Shown one piece after another: positions 21,650 to 30,799 of a stretch of 64,000 nt of DNA (positions are counted from its first letter, which is position 1; each line of letters starts with the position of its first letter). The DNA is from Vandiemenella viatica (Eukaryota > Arthropoda > Insecta > Orthoptera > Morabidae). The position numbers and the translations under genes are program-made. The DNA is taken from NCBI GenBank assembly GCA_031002005.1, contig JARYHS010008074.1:347348932-347412931 (forward strand). Direction: 5' to 3'. The notes under the pieces are model-generated. The model worked only from the letters and a program-made list of their open reading frames with translations. It was not told the origin of the DNA and ran no database searches.

Positions 21650-22330
21650 TTATAACGAGCGCCCATTCTTTATATGTAGCCTCAGAGTAATAGTTTCTCC
21701 TCTGAAATCCACTAAATTGCCGTCCTGATCGACAACTCTAATGTGAATGCTGTTGAGCGTTTTCACCGTGATGGGAAGATAGATGACGTTTGCAGGGACT
21801 TCTACACTCTTGTACCCTGGTGCTACTGTTGGAAAAAACTCGTGTAGTGTATGTCCCAGCTTATCGTTGACGTAATTTCCCGTACATATGCTGCACTCTA
21901 TCCTTATCGCGTTAACTTTGAAGATCTGCACAGTGTAGTCTGAGGTATGAAATCCCGGTTTTAACACACGTTTAGAAAATCCAAGCAGTGAGCCAACTGA
22001 GTTTGGTTTCGTGAAATCTATTTCCACAGGTGTTTGTATCTCACACTTGAGTGAATTGTTGTTTGCTTTAATAACCAGTTTCTCGTTATTTGCAAGCCGA
22101 GCCAAATAACTGGCCAAGTCGTCAATATCATACGATCCTGTAGGAATATCTATCACTTTATTCTTCGAGTAATGAAATTTGCAATTTGACTTATCAATGT
22201 TCGGAATCGAGTTGTATGTTTGAAAATCTACTAAGACGATCGTATACTCGCCTTGACTCAAATCTATCGGTGGAAAGTAATCACAGCTCAAGACTGAACT
22301 GTTACCGGACAAGCAGAGTGTCACAGACAT
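21650..22330 (-). CDS. Polinton minor capsid (penton) protein, single jelly-roll
   Basis: Intact 226-residue frame starting MSVTLCLSGNSSVL. It contains the phrases of the Polinton penton-like family: YTIVLVDFQTYNSIPNID (28-45), IPTGSYDIDDLASYL (62-76), SVGSLLGFSKRVLKPG, VNAIRIECSICTGNYVN, LHEFFPTVAPGYK, and C-terminal IRVVDQDGNLVDFRGE. The protein forms the vertices of an icosahedral capsid in related viruses. The frame is uninterrupted, unlike the neighbouring major capsid gene. The start is chosen as the first Met; nothing upstream is conserved. It lies 35 bp downstream of the protease gene on the same strand. Confidence 0.85.
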   Translation of the reverse strand: MSVTLCLSGNSSVLSCDYFPPIDLSQGEYTIVLVDFQTYNSIPNIDKSNCKFHYSKNKVIDIPTGSYDIDDLASYLARLANNEKLVIKANNNSLKCEIQTPVEIDFTKPNSVGSLLGFSKRVLKPGFHTSDYTVQIFKVNAIRIECSICTGNYVNDKLGHTLHEFFPTVAPGYKSVEVPANVIYLPITVKTLNSIHIRVVDQDGNLVDFRGETITLRLHIKNGRSL

Positions 22331-22365
22331 GTGTTACCCCGACTAAGGTTCATGCAAGACTGATG

Positions 22366-22743
22366 TTATGCATTCTGATGCAGGAATTTTAAACATAAAT
22401 GTCCACATATGTGCGTACCGAATTCCTGGTGTCGTTGCACATTGTACTGTATTCTGTTACCTGCAAAGTATCGCTGCAATTCCAATGGCGGAGGTAAGTC
22501 ACCAAAACTATCGAAATATTTCACTACACCATCCTTGTACTTGATGTACGCAACCCAGTGCGTCCCAGCATTTTCAGCACTGTCCAAGTTCACAATTCCA
22601 TACTCACGTTCACTAATTTTTTGAGGTAATGCATCGCGCATGAAGACACCACGAAAATGAGGTATACGCAAACGCTTTACATGTCTACGTATATCGTCAT
22701 CGGTCAACGCCTGATCGGACTTTTTTTTTAAATCCAGATCCAT
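22366..22743 (-). CDS. Polinton adenain-like cysteine protease
   Basis: Intact 125-residue frame. The catalytic triad of the adenain/Ulp1 fold can be placed at His62 (GTHWVAYIKY), Asp78 (KYFDSFG) and Cys113 (THICGHLCLKF), with Gln106 a candidate oxyanion-hole residue. N-terminal residues 13-40 contain the LTDDDIRRHVKRLRIPHFRGVF segment typical of the Polinton form. In adenoviruses this enzyme matures capsid and core proteins. The likely substrates here are the neighbouring PX and capsid proteins (inference). The gene start overlaps the 3' end of the upstream PX frame by 47 bp in another frame. Length is normal for the family. Confidence 0.88.
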   Translation of the reverse strand: MDLDLKKKSDQALTDDDIRRHVKRLRIPHFRGVFMRDALPQKISEREYGIVNLDSAENAGTHWVAYIKYKDGVVKYFDSFGDLPPPLELQRYFAGNRIQYNVQRHQEFGTHICGHLCLKFLHQNA

Positions 22744-23300
22744 CTTTCCGGTATGGCTTTAAATACAGACCTTTACCCCTCATTGCAATTGCCTCCATGG
22801 TTTCATTGTGTCGTTTCTGTTCAGTCAACTGCTTTTTTGCTTCTTTAGCAGCTTTGACGGCTCTGGCGATGGCTGAGGCTCCACCGGCAAGAGCTCCGGC
22901 AGCCGACAATCCGGCAAAAATAGGGATTAAGGGGGAGGATTCCACCCTTCTTCGTCTTCTTTTTCTTTTTAATCCCTGCACCCAACTTTAGCTTGGCACG
23001 CATAGCGCCGTTAACTAGTAACGCGGCCGCCCGTTCACCGAACTTTGCATCTTTGGCTTTCATTCTGACTGAAGCCTTCTCTGCGAGTATGCGGTCTGCA
23101 TTACGCCTGTCAGCACCCTGTGCATACGCAATGTCATGCTCCCTGCATGCTGCATCTAGTGGATTGATCCCCGTCTGGCCGAGTTTCAGACGTTTTTCCA
23201 GTTTCGTCCCGGGTCCACAGAACTGGTAAGTTGGAATGTGTGCCTCAAATGGCATTTTGTCGACGAGCTTGTTTAAGAAGCCACGGCCCTTCTTCTTCAC
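22697..23300 (-). pseudogene. Polinton PX protein with PLA2 domain, frameshifted
   Basis: ORF 23300-22845 begins MKKKGRGFLNKLVDKMPFEA and has a parvovirus/group-XII type phospholipase A2 core: calcium loop FCGPGT at residues 27-32 and catalytic His-Asp in CREHDIAY at 55-56. This domain helps virions cross endosomal membranes in parvoviruses. A Lys-rich tract follows. The continuation (AGLSAAGALAGGASAIARA, a hydrophobic membrane-like helix, then KGLYLKPYRK) is in another frame, 22981-22697. The switch lies near 22930 beside a run of five C/G. KGLYLKPY is a hallmark of Polinton PX C-termini. One indel therefore separates this copy from an intact gene. Confidence 0.85.
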
Positions 23301-23389
23301 CTTCCGTTAGGAGGCATTGTTATCGACTGAATGATTTTACGTATTCGCGCGTCTATATATACCCCGTGCGGCAAAGAAACCTTGTCAAA
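23301..23389. promoter_or_regulatory. Divergent promoter region between PX and ATPase genes
   Basis: An 89-bp gap between the divergent starts at 23300 (minus) and 23390 (plus). TATATATA at 23354-23361 lies about 30 bp before the ATPase ATG, so the 5' UTR would have to be very short or the box may serve the minus-strand block instead. No experimental support; called from position and sequence only. Confidence 0.4.
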
Positions 23390-24073
23390 ATGCGATTCGT
23401 CAAGCAGCAAGCAACATTACCCGTGAGTAATGCAGATGTTGCCGGCACCAAGCGGAAGAAGAACGGACCTCTGTTCCCTGAGACAGTGAGAGCGATAGTT
23501 TGTGGACCGTCAAACTGTGGTAAAACCAATCTTGTGCTGTCCCTGCTGGAACACCCAAATGGGCTTAGATTTGAAAATGTATATGTGTTTTCAAAATCGT
23601 TGTACCAGCCAAAGTACCAGTTGCTAGGTGAAATACTGAAACCCATTAAAGAAATTAAGTATTTAACATTTAGCGATAATCAGAATGTGCCTCCACCTAG
23701 TGAAGCGCTACCAAATTCAGTGTTTGTGTTTGACGATGTCTCGTGTGAGAAGCAGAATAATATACGAGATTACTTTTGTATGGGGAGACATAGGTCAGTA
23801 GACTCTTTCTACTTGTGCCAGACATATAGCCGTATACCTAAACAGCTGGTAAGAGACAACGCTAATTTCATTGTACTCTTTAAACAGGACGACATGAATC
23901 TCAAACACATTTATAATGACCACGTGAACACAGATATGCCGTTCAGCGAGTTTAAGAACTTATGTGGTACTTGCTGGAATGCGAGCAAGCATGGATTTGC
24001 AGTTATTGACAAAGACTGTGACATGTATCATGGACGGTACCGCAATGGGTTTGATTCATTTTTAAATAAATAG
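23390..24073 (+). CDS. Polinton packaging ATPase (A32/FtsK-HerA type)
   Basis: The open frame extends upstream to 23231, but the ATG at 23390 (MRFVKQQATL) is preferred because upstream codons overlap the divergent PX gene and look unlike the family. The resulting 227-residue protein has Walker A GPSNCGKT at 39-46, Walker B VFVFDD at 111-116 and the downstream GRHRSVDSFYLCQTYSRIPK block with the Gln of a sensor motif. The ending, HGFAVIDKDC...RYRNGFDSF, is typical of Polinton ATPases. These enzymes pump DNA into a preformed capsid. The frame is intact with all nucleotide-binding residues present. It starts the plus-strand block that ends with the integrase. Confidence 0.9.
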   Translation: MRFVKQQATLPVSNADVAGTKRKKNGPLFPETVRAIVCGPSNCGKTNLVLSLLEHPNGLRFENVYVFSKSLYQPKYQLLGEILKPIKEIKYLTFSDNQNVPPPSEALPNSVFVFDDVSCEKQNNIRDYFCMGRHRSVDSFYLCQTYSRIPKQLVRDNANFIVLFKQDDMNLKHIYNDHVNTDMPFSEFKNLCGTCWNASKHGFAVIDKDCDMYHGRYRNGFDSFLNK

Positions 24074-24106
24074 ACAAGCACACTAGGTACTGTCATCATT
24101 GCAGCC

Positions 24107-24599
24107 ATGGACAAGTTTGGGAGAACTTCGACGACACAGAGCAGGAGAGTTTTGGTGTACCCACCTCAAAACATACTTCTTACAAAGGACGGTAATTTGG
24201 ATTGCCAAGGTAGAATACTCAAACATGTAGCTGACCCCATCGACGACGATGATGTTGCATCCAAACAATACATTGACAAGGCAAGCTACCGATGCGGCAA
24301 TGCTTCTGAAGGAATTACAATCGACAGTAGTTACCATGGTTATAACTATTGCGGTAACAGATTTGATTGAAGATCGTGCATACATTCTAGAGACAGGTCT
24401 TAACTATTATGAAATTCCCGTCAATGGTGTAATCCTCTCAGTAGCCAAACCGGGCAGGGTTGATGTAATAGTGAATTGGATTAAAACTGCAAGGATAAAC
24501 TTTGTGAAGCAAGGTGATCATCTTATTTTTCTCCCAAATGCTCAACCCCACAAACCATTTACAGCAACATTAACTATCAAGTATAAAATAGTACAATAA
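24107..24599 (+). pseudogene. Polinton fibre-like protein, frameshifted
   Basis: The first frame (24107-24370) reads MDKFGRTSTTQSRRVLVYPP, then NILLTKDGNLDCQGRILKHV and DDDDVASKQYIDKA. The last phrase closely resembles the D-A-A-T-K-Q-Y-V-D motif at the base of phage tail-fibre repeats, where a coiled coil begins. The continuation is in another frame from about 24280 to 24599 (TDAAMLLKELQSTV, then ILETGLNYYEIPVNGVI, ending TATLTIKYKIVQ), a beta-rich C-terminal head. I have seen this family beside arthropod Polinton ATPases without an assigned role; a trimeric receptor-binding spike is my inference. The start context TGCAGCCATG matches that of the PC4-like gene. One indel breaks it. Confidence 0.6.
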
Positions 24600-24629
24600 A
24601 CTCTCATAAGCTTCATTCGATGCTTAAAC

Positions 24630-25337
24630 ATGGATACGACAACAACTAAACGTGGCATCATAAAGGCCCGAAATGCTATTCGACGCAAGTTACTCGAATT
24701 GAAAACTGGCCAAATCGACTCTGAGAAATTTTTCAAAGATTCTTTAAGACCTGTGACGGATACAATAGAAAATGTTTTCTTACCTCCGCGACATCAGCAG
24801 CAGCAGCAGCAGCAACCTCCAGGTATGATCAAAGATTTCTTGAAGTCACTCAATCGAAGTGAAAGAGATTATGATTCGGTGTACGGTGTCCGGAAGAAAA
24901 ATGATTCGCTAATGATTGGAAATACTCCTATGATTATAGATGGAGATGTTATACAGATTGATGGAAATGAATATGAAAGAACTCAAGGCTTAATGGAACT
25001 GTTGTTCTTAAAAAATCCCAAAACATTTACCAACATGGACTTGAAAAGTTATTATGAAATACTAGACACCACGAATGCCCACAGAGTGAAATTTATTCCA
25101 TCTGGAAAAGTTTTGAAAAATACAACCACTAAGTATAAAAACATAATCTCTAAACTTGACAATCAGTCGGGTTCTGGTCTTCTTCCCATGAAGGAATATG
25201 TGTATTGGGACGATCCGAATGAGCTCGTTGAAAGATTGAAATTACTTACCGCATCAACATCAGCAGGACACACTGCACACTCCAACGAAATTTTGTCAGG
25301 TGATTGAAGAACTTCGTGAGAGAGACATCATCGAGTA
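24630..25337 (+). pseudogene. Polinton conserved protein (DUF8207-like), terminal frameshift
   Basis: A 225-residue frame 24630-25307. The N-terminus is basic and helical (KARNAIRRKLLELKTG); a glutamine run at about 55-61 is encoded by CAG repeats near 24795-24815. The core includes DSVYGVRKKNDSLMIGN, and the C-terminal half ends with YVYWDDPNELVERLKLL and SAGHTAHSNEI. That C-terminal region is the domain I know as DUF8207, regularly found just upstream of Polinton integrase in arthropods; function unknown. The frame stops at 25307, while the expected ending (VIEELRERDIIE) follows in the next frame to 25337. A single indel near 25295 has therefore changed the last 14 or so codons. Confidence 0.75.
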
Positions 25338-25339
25338 AC

Positions 25340-26249
25340 ATGGATCAAATTGTAGCTGAACTCCATAGACCGGCTAGAAGGAATTTCCCAAGACGCCGGG
25401 TAATAATCAAAGGTCTTGACGACCTATGGCAAGCTGATATTGTAGAAATGATACCGTATTCTCGTAAAAACAGTGGCTACAAGTATATCTTGATGGTGAT
25501 TGATACTTATTCAAAGTTTGCATGGGCTCTACCCCTCAAGAACAAAACGGCTAGTGTGGTTGTCGACGCTATGAAGAAAATACTTAATGGTGATCGTGTT
25601 CCTAAAAATTTACAGACTGACAACGGAAAAGAGTTTTATAATTCAAAGTTTAAATCGCTCATGACAAGTTATGGTATTAATCACTACTCAACATATACTC
25701 ATCTTAAAGCATCAATAGTTGAGCGACTCAATAGAACTATCAAGAATGCAATGTGGCAAGAATTCAGCAGACGTGGTTCACATCGGTGGATTGAACTTCT
25801 TCCTCAATTAATGAACCAATTACAATAACAAGTGGCACCGCACCATCAAGATGAAACCGTGTGATGTTAAAGACAATTCACTTCTTTCAACAGTGTACAG
25901 CCATATTAAGATTACTACTCCAGCAAAATTCAAAGTTGGTGACCATGTCAGAATCAGTAGATTTAAAGAGAGGTTTGAGAAAGGCTACTTGCCCAACTGG
26001 TCAACGGAAGTGTTTACCATCAGTAAAGTGAAATTAACAAATCCTGTAACTTATTTGCTTAAAGACTATCAGGGTAAAGATATTGCAGGAGCATTTTACC
26101 AGCAAGAATTACAACTAACAAAACTTACAAGTACATTTTTGGTTGAACGAGTGATAAAGAGAAGGAAAAATATGATCTTGGTGAAGTGGTTGGGTTTTGA
26201 TAAATCGCATAACACATGGATTCATAAAAAAGATTTATTCAAATTGTAA
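25340..26249 (+). pseudogene. Polinton integrase (retroviral type) with chromodomain, frameshifted
   Basis: The family start is the ATG at 25340 (MDQIVAELHRPARRNFPRR). The catalytic triad is visible: Asp33 in LWQADIVEM, Asp94 in NLQTDNGKEF and Glu128 in ASIVERLNRTIK, all in the first frame, which ends at 25828. The rest (25851-26249; its ATG is internal) contains the KFKVGDHVRISRFKERFEKGY SH3-like region and a C-terminal chromodomain, FLVERVIKRRKNMILVKWLG then NTWIHKKDLF. Chromodomain integrases can direct insertion by histone marks. The frame change lies near 25815. AATAAA at 26276 can end transcription. No zinc-binding HHCC domain is seen upstream of the start. Confidence 0.9.
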
Positions 26250-26626
26250 CAAAATTATACATGGCATTTTTCTGTAATAAATAATTTTTTTTACAATTGT
26301 GTTTTTTTTTCCCAGGAATTATTTATACTGACCACAGCAGCAGCAGTCTCAACAAACTTGTACACTTATTCTACTTTTCCATTGACTAGATACATTTACA
26401 GAGCATAGTGCTCGTCTTTTTTTTTACAATATTTTTTTTCTCGGGCTATGATTCTATACAAAACATTAGTGCACTGCAAAAAAATTATAAAAGTTTGTAC
26501 AGCATTGGGAAAAAAAAAATTACATGTCTTTGCAGCAACCTAAGCAGTGCACTGTACATATTTACAAACTAGAAACATGGATAAACGGTATATTTCTTCT
26601 TCACTCATACAGTATTTACAAAACAT
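26250..26626. other. Convergent intergenic region of the Polinton
   Basis: Lies between the 3' ends of the integrase (plus) and polymerase (minus). It contains AATAAA with a T-rich downstream stretch (26274-26310), several T-runs, an A-run at 26511-26519 and a short CAG run at 26334-26345. No open frame of interest. Probably serves as a shared 3' processing region. Confidence 0.5.
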
Positions 26627-29600
26627 TCACACATTATTTACAGACTTGTGCCCCCACGGTAGGGTGTCTATCCCGTCGGGGAAAATATACCGCTTATCGT
26701 CCGTTCTAGACAGACCCAGTTTGGATATTTGAACAGTATTTACAACGTGCAGAGTTGATGCGATCCTTTGCTGCAGATGGTACCTGGGCGTTTCACCATG
26801 GAGGCAATTTATGTAATCCTCCATCTGCAGCTTTCGAGTGACTGAGCCAGCCAAACCTTTAGCCCGTCTAGAGGTCTGGTCTGTCTCGAGCCGGAATGCA
26901 TACATTTTTGCCCTTAACCCCGCAAACTCCGCAATCAGGGTACCATTCGCTTCGTCCTTCATAACACCGACAACCTTTTCACTTGTGGGACTCTATCCCA
27001 TAACGGTTGCCGGTGCTATACGCAGACGTGTCGAACTCCTCCCTGTTGCGTCGCATCACTTCATATGGATCACAGTTCCGCACCAAGTAGATGAAAGCTG
27101 TCTGTATCCATATATAGCAATTTAGGGCTTCTAAACTGAGGAATGGCAAATTCATAATGAAATCTGTACATCCTCAGTTTAGACAGGTCAAGAATGCACA
27201 TTCCGACATACACAGGTTTATTAAAAACTATCCTAGCTTTCGCCATCTCCACGGCCACAAAGTTCTTGTTGAAAACTGTTACTTGCTTAAAGTGTGGTGA
27301 AGCTATGTGTTTGCGGGCACCGCGGCGGCCCACCCATGCTGTACACAATTTCACGTCGCGGTGTTTTCGAATGTTCTCCATAGTTTTACCGAAAATTGAA
27401 TTGTTCATTAATTTATAAAAATCTCTCTCGAAATCTGTTTTTGCGTCACGGCGAGAACACGTATTGAGAGATATGTATTCTTTCAACCACGGTGACTGAT
27501 TGAAAGATATTACCCGGTGTATTTCGGTCACCTGCAGCCCCAAGCCTACACATTGCTGGAGGACTCGGTAATGGAGAACATACCGTACCTTGTTCTCCAG
27601 TGTGGTCATCAGCTTGGGGAGGGTAGAACCTTCTGGGGCTTTGTGGTCTGGACATGGCGGCAGGTCTGCTAAAACGTCGTGTTTATCCTGAGGAATCGTA
27701 AGGTCTACCTCCAATACGAACCCCCTAGGTGAGTCAGCTGCAACGCTCATGAAATCTATGCTAGCAATCTCTTTAGCCGATAGCCATTGAAACCCTCCAG
27801 AGGGTAGATACTCCGACATGGCCCAGCCGTAAAGATTGTTTACGTCGAAGTACATTATAAAATCTTCATACGCCTCGCGGTTGTACTCCGGCATGTACCG
27901 GTTATTTGCCTTCGCATGCCTGTGGACGCACTGGCAAATACCTCCGCGAATACCTCGTTCGAAAAAGAGCAGCATGTCGATATCCGTCAGAAGGTCTAGT
28001 TCGACACGCGTGCTCCTTAACATAGCCTGCCACGAAAGGCCTGGGGATGTGAAATAGTGGGCGGGATCCAGGGTGTACTTCCCCAAACATACACTCCTAA
28101 ATTTCTCAAACAGATCTGCAAGTAACCGCACATCTGTGTCCATGTATAGAGTTGCATATTCGCCCAAAGACTTGATCTGGAAAGTCCGCCACACCTTTGT
28201 CGCGTGTTCGTAATCTTCATCAGAAATGTGTGACTCCGACAACGAACTGTAGAATTTTGATTTTGGAGGAAGCGTGGCCTCGGTGAGCTTATCCCACGAA
28301 TCCATGTATTCGTAAGGGAAGACACCTTTCCGTTTAACTAATTGGAACTTCTCGGGGTCGGTGAAATGAGCACTAGTAATGCCCATGTCGTCGTCCTCAA
28401 GGGTTCCAACCAGTTTATCTAATGGGAGCTGCATGAACCAGTATGAGTCCAGAAACCTTAACGTGATTGAAGTGTATTCAATCTTTTTCGAAAAAGAAAT
28501 ATAACGTTCTGTGTTGATGGGAAGCACGTCCATCCCTTCGGAATCAAGTTTTGATAATGCCATAACAATGAAATGAGCATCATACCCAGAAAGATCGTGA
28601 AATGAAAATGGGTATGTACTTTTTAGTCTTATACTGCAAATTGCAATCATTGTGTGCAGCCCCCATAAATTCACCTGTGATATGACAATGTTCGCGGACC
28701 TTGACGGTCCCCGGTTCAATGTCTTTCTCGCAGATGTGGCATACCGTAGCATCAGCAAACTTTGCTTCTTGCTCATCTGTCATTACAAGAGGAATGAACT
28801 TCTTGTAAATTTTATCAACTTTCTTGGCAAGTTTGACGAGTTCGTCAACAAGCCATTTTTCGGGATTTTTTCCCGTGTATGAGTTGAAACGCGACAGACT
28901 AGGTACGCATGGACAAACGACCTGGTATGCGGTAGCGAAAGGGACATGTTTCTGGACATAAGTAGTGTGAGAGGCGTTGGACGGAGGACTGCAAGAATCA
29001 TAAGGTTGCAATAAACTTTCAAAGTCCGCGTAAACGACGACGGGTACACGCTGTTGGTGCACAAAATCCTTAAACTTTAAGGTTTTATCGTCGTCGCCGG
29101 GTAAATCCACTCCTACAGGATCAACCCTTGCATAGTCAATCTCGTGGCGGTCCAGGAGATCTTTGCGTCCAAAATGTTGCAGCCATCTGTCACAAATAAA
29201 AATAGCACACTTATGCAAACTTAAAGAAGATTTGACTAGCCGTGGCAAGTCGTGAATCCAACAGTAATGGAATTTTTTCCAACTGCCGTCGGTAATCATC
29301 AACATGTTTATGTGGTTACCGCGTTTGTCTGCAGTGTGATGGAGGGCCCTGGAAACTACATGTTTACCCTTAACTACATCCAGACTGAAAACATTTACAG
29401 AATAGTGTGGATTTTGCCTCTCAAATTTAGAAATGTCGGAGAATTTTACCGGAAACTCAATACCTGAAAAATCGAAACGGTGGTTGGTGAAGGCTTCCAT
29501 ATAATTACTGACTAGGTACGCATGTTTTTTCGGCGCCATTACTTGAGCTGCAAGAAGTGTCCATAAAAAGCAGTACTCGTCATTCTTGTTTTTAACATTG

Positions 29601-30379
29601 ATGACGGCCTGCTTTCTACAGATATCAAGTGGCAGAGCAACATAGGAAGACCCCCGATAGAAAGGTTGAAAATTAGAAATGCTAATGTCGAGGGATTCTA
29701 TTCTATCGAGAGTTTTGCCACTTGTCCTTTCTTGAAACTCACACAACTTTACTCTGAGCTCCGACTACACATATTTTTCATACCAATCCGACAGGCAAGT
29801 GCTGGTTGTGACCTCACGCATTTTCGTTAAAAAGCACATACGTGCGGTTTCTAAAATCATTTTCTTCTGTATTTTATATGTGTTAATCAGTCCAACCTGC
29901 ACCTTTACAGATGGGGAGGACCGATTATCCACAATTTCGCGAAGTTTACCGGCCACGAGTTTAAAGCAAGCATCAATGAAATTCATTGGATCAATGAAAT
30001 TTTGAGAATTTGAAATTGTCCCGGAATAAATTCTATTTTTAAATGCACTAAGCCTGTCTTCAAGGACTAAGCGTGATACTGCTGACTCACCCATCGTTGC
30101 TGCCTGATCATTACTGCATGATGGCGCCCCTGAACCGACGATCGGCCGACTTGGCCCGGGCGAAAGACCGGTGAACTGGCGGCTTGACTCGGCCGATGGA
30201 CCGGCATAATGTCGGCTGGGCCCGGGCGATGGACCTGCATACTGTCGACTTGGGCCGGGCGATGGGCTGTTGAAGTGGCGGCTGGACCCGGGTGATGGGC
30301 TGGTGGGCCCGGCTGTTGCTGCTGCTGTGTCCTCCCTACTGATTTTCTTGTCAAATTCCGTCATTATCGGTACAGGCAT
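26627..30379 (-). pseudogene. Polinton protein-primed DNA polymerase B, multiply disrupted
   Basis: Read on the minus strand, the 205-codon N-terminal part (30379-29765) ends at an in-frame TAG (29765-29767). The same frame continues (29746-28580) with the exonuclease motif VVVYADFESLL and HICEKDIEPG...HCHITGEF, a Cys/His cluster. A frameshift near 28610 leads to 28776-27070, which contains SFHDLSGYDAHFIV, LYMDTDVRLLADLFE (exo III), the Pol A motif DVNNLYGWAMSEYLP, Pol B KLMNNSIFGKT and Pol C LLYMDTDSF. Two more frame changes near 27090-27110 and 26990 precede the C-terminal frame 26962-26627 (GLRAKMYAFRLE, ending IDTLPWGHKS). All polymerase catalytic Asp residues remain but the gene has one stop and at least three indels, so it is dead. 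Residues 29-83 form five 11-residue SPGPSR-type repeats. The first 20 codons come from the flanking repeat. Confidence 0.9.
30131..30295 (-). repeat. 33-bp tandem repeats in the polymerase N-terminus
   Basis: Five consecutive degenerate 33-bp units encode an 11-residue Pro/Ser-rich motif of the form SPGPSRxYAGP. GC-rich relative to the rest of the gene. They predict a disordered N-terminal extension; it may not belong to the ancestral polymerase. Confidence 0.8.
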
Positions 30380-30430
30380 TTAATTGTCAAAACGTAACAA
30401 TAGACAGAGACTTAATTCCGCATTTATAGT
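30325..30430 (+). repeat. Dispersed repeat R, right flank of the Polinton
   Basis: Starts CTGTGTCCTCCCTACTGATT and continues through TATCGGTACAGGCATTTAAT to AACGTAACAATAGACAGAGA and CTTAATTCC. The first 48 bp duplicate 19373-19421 with a few mismatches; the rest supplies the 3' part of repeat R missing from the left flank. Confidence 0.75.
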
Positions 30431-30432
30431 AT

Positions 30433-30795
30433 TACTAGCTCGTACCCGCGACTTCGTACGCGTGGATTAAGAATTTTTTGACCAGAATTAAATATAGAAA
30501 TGTTGTTGGTAAGGAAGGATTAGTCCCACACAATATCAAGTCGGAATAATATGACAGGAAAGCTATCACTGTACCGTCGAACTTGTCTCTTGAAGACAAT
30601 CAATTTCCAACAAATTTGTGTCACCATTCGATAAGGTCTCAAAATTTCGTAACTATAACTGTTAATCATACCGTAAAAATATCCTGCGCCCTTCATACAG
30701 ATTTCCTTATAAAATTCCATCACAACAATATAGCCATTTAGTCGTCAAAACGTAACAAAAAGACAGAGACTTACTTCCGTATTTATAATAATATT
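30433..30795 (+). repeat. Dispersed repeat R, complete copy
   Basis: An uninterrupted copy from AGCTCGTACCCGCGACTTCG to GACTTACTTCCGTATTTATA. It provides the reference for the two half-copies flanking the Polinton. No tRNA-like boxes or open frame. Similar CCCGCGACTTCGT segments are widespread in insect genomes, but I cannot name the family. Confidence 0.7.
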
Positions 30796-30799
30796 ACTG

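Larger units (their letters stand above)
19422..30324. mobile_element. Polinton/Maverick (adintovirus-like endogenous element), defective
   Basis: About 10.9 kb carrying the diagnostic Polinton set: protein-primed DNA polymerase B, retroviral-type integrase with chromodomain, adenain-like protease, A32-like packaging ATPase, double-jelly-roll major capsid, single-jelly-roll minor capsid and a PLA2-containing PX protein, plus four accessory genes. Genes form convergent and divergent blocks: plus at 19724-20386, minus at 20449-23300, plus at 23390-26249, minus at 26627-30379. Left DNA starts soon after AGTAGTGTGAC (19430), consistent with the 5'-AGT start of many Polinton ends, but no matching inverted terminus is visible at the right, where polymerase coding runs directly into the flanking repeat. 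Broken genes show it is a fossil. Confidence 0.92.

Noticed and set aside
22845..22981. Programmed ribosomal frameshift in the PX gene
   Set aside because: No classical slippery heptamer was identified at the switch; it lies by a C5 run and several neighbouring genes show similar indels, so decay or base-calling error is likelier.
23231..23389. N-terminal extension of the ATPase
   Set aside because: It overlaps the divergent PX coding region and does not resemble the ATPase family.
25851..26249. A separate chromodomain gene starting at the ATG at 25851
   Set aside because: That Met is internal to the integrase family; codons upstream in the same frame continue the integrase core.
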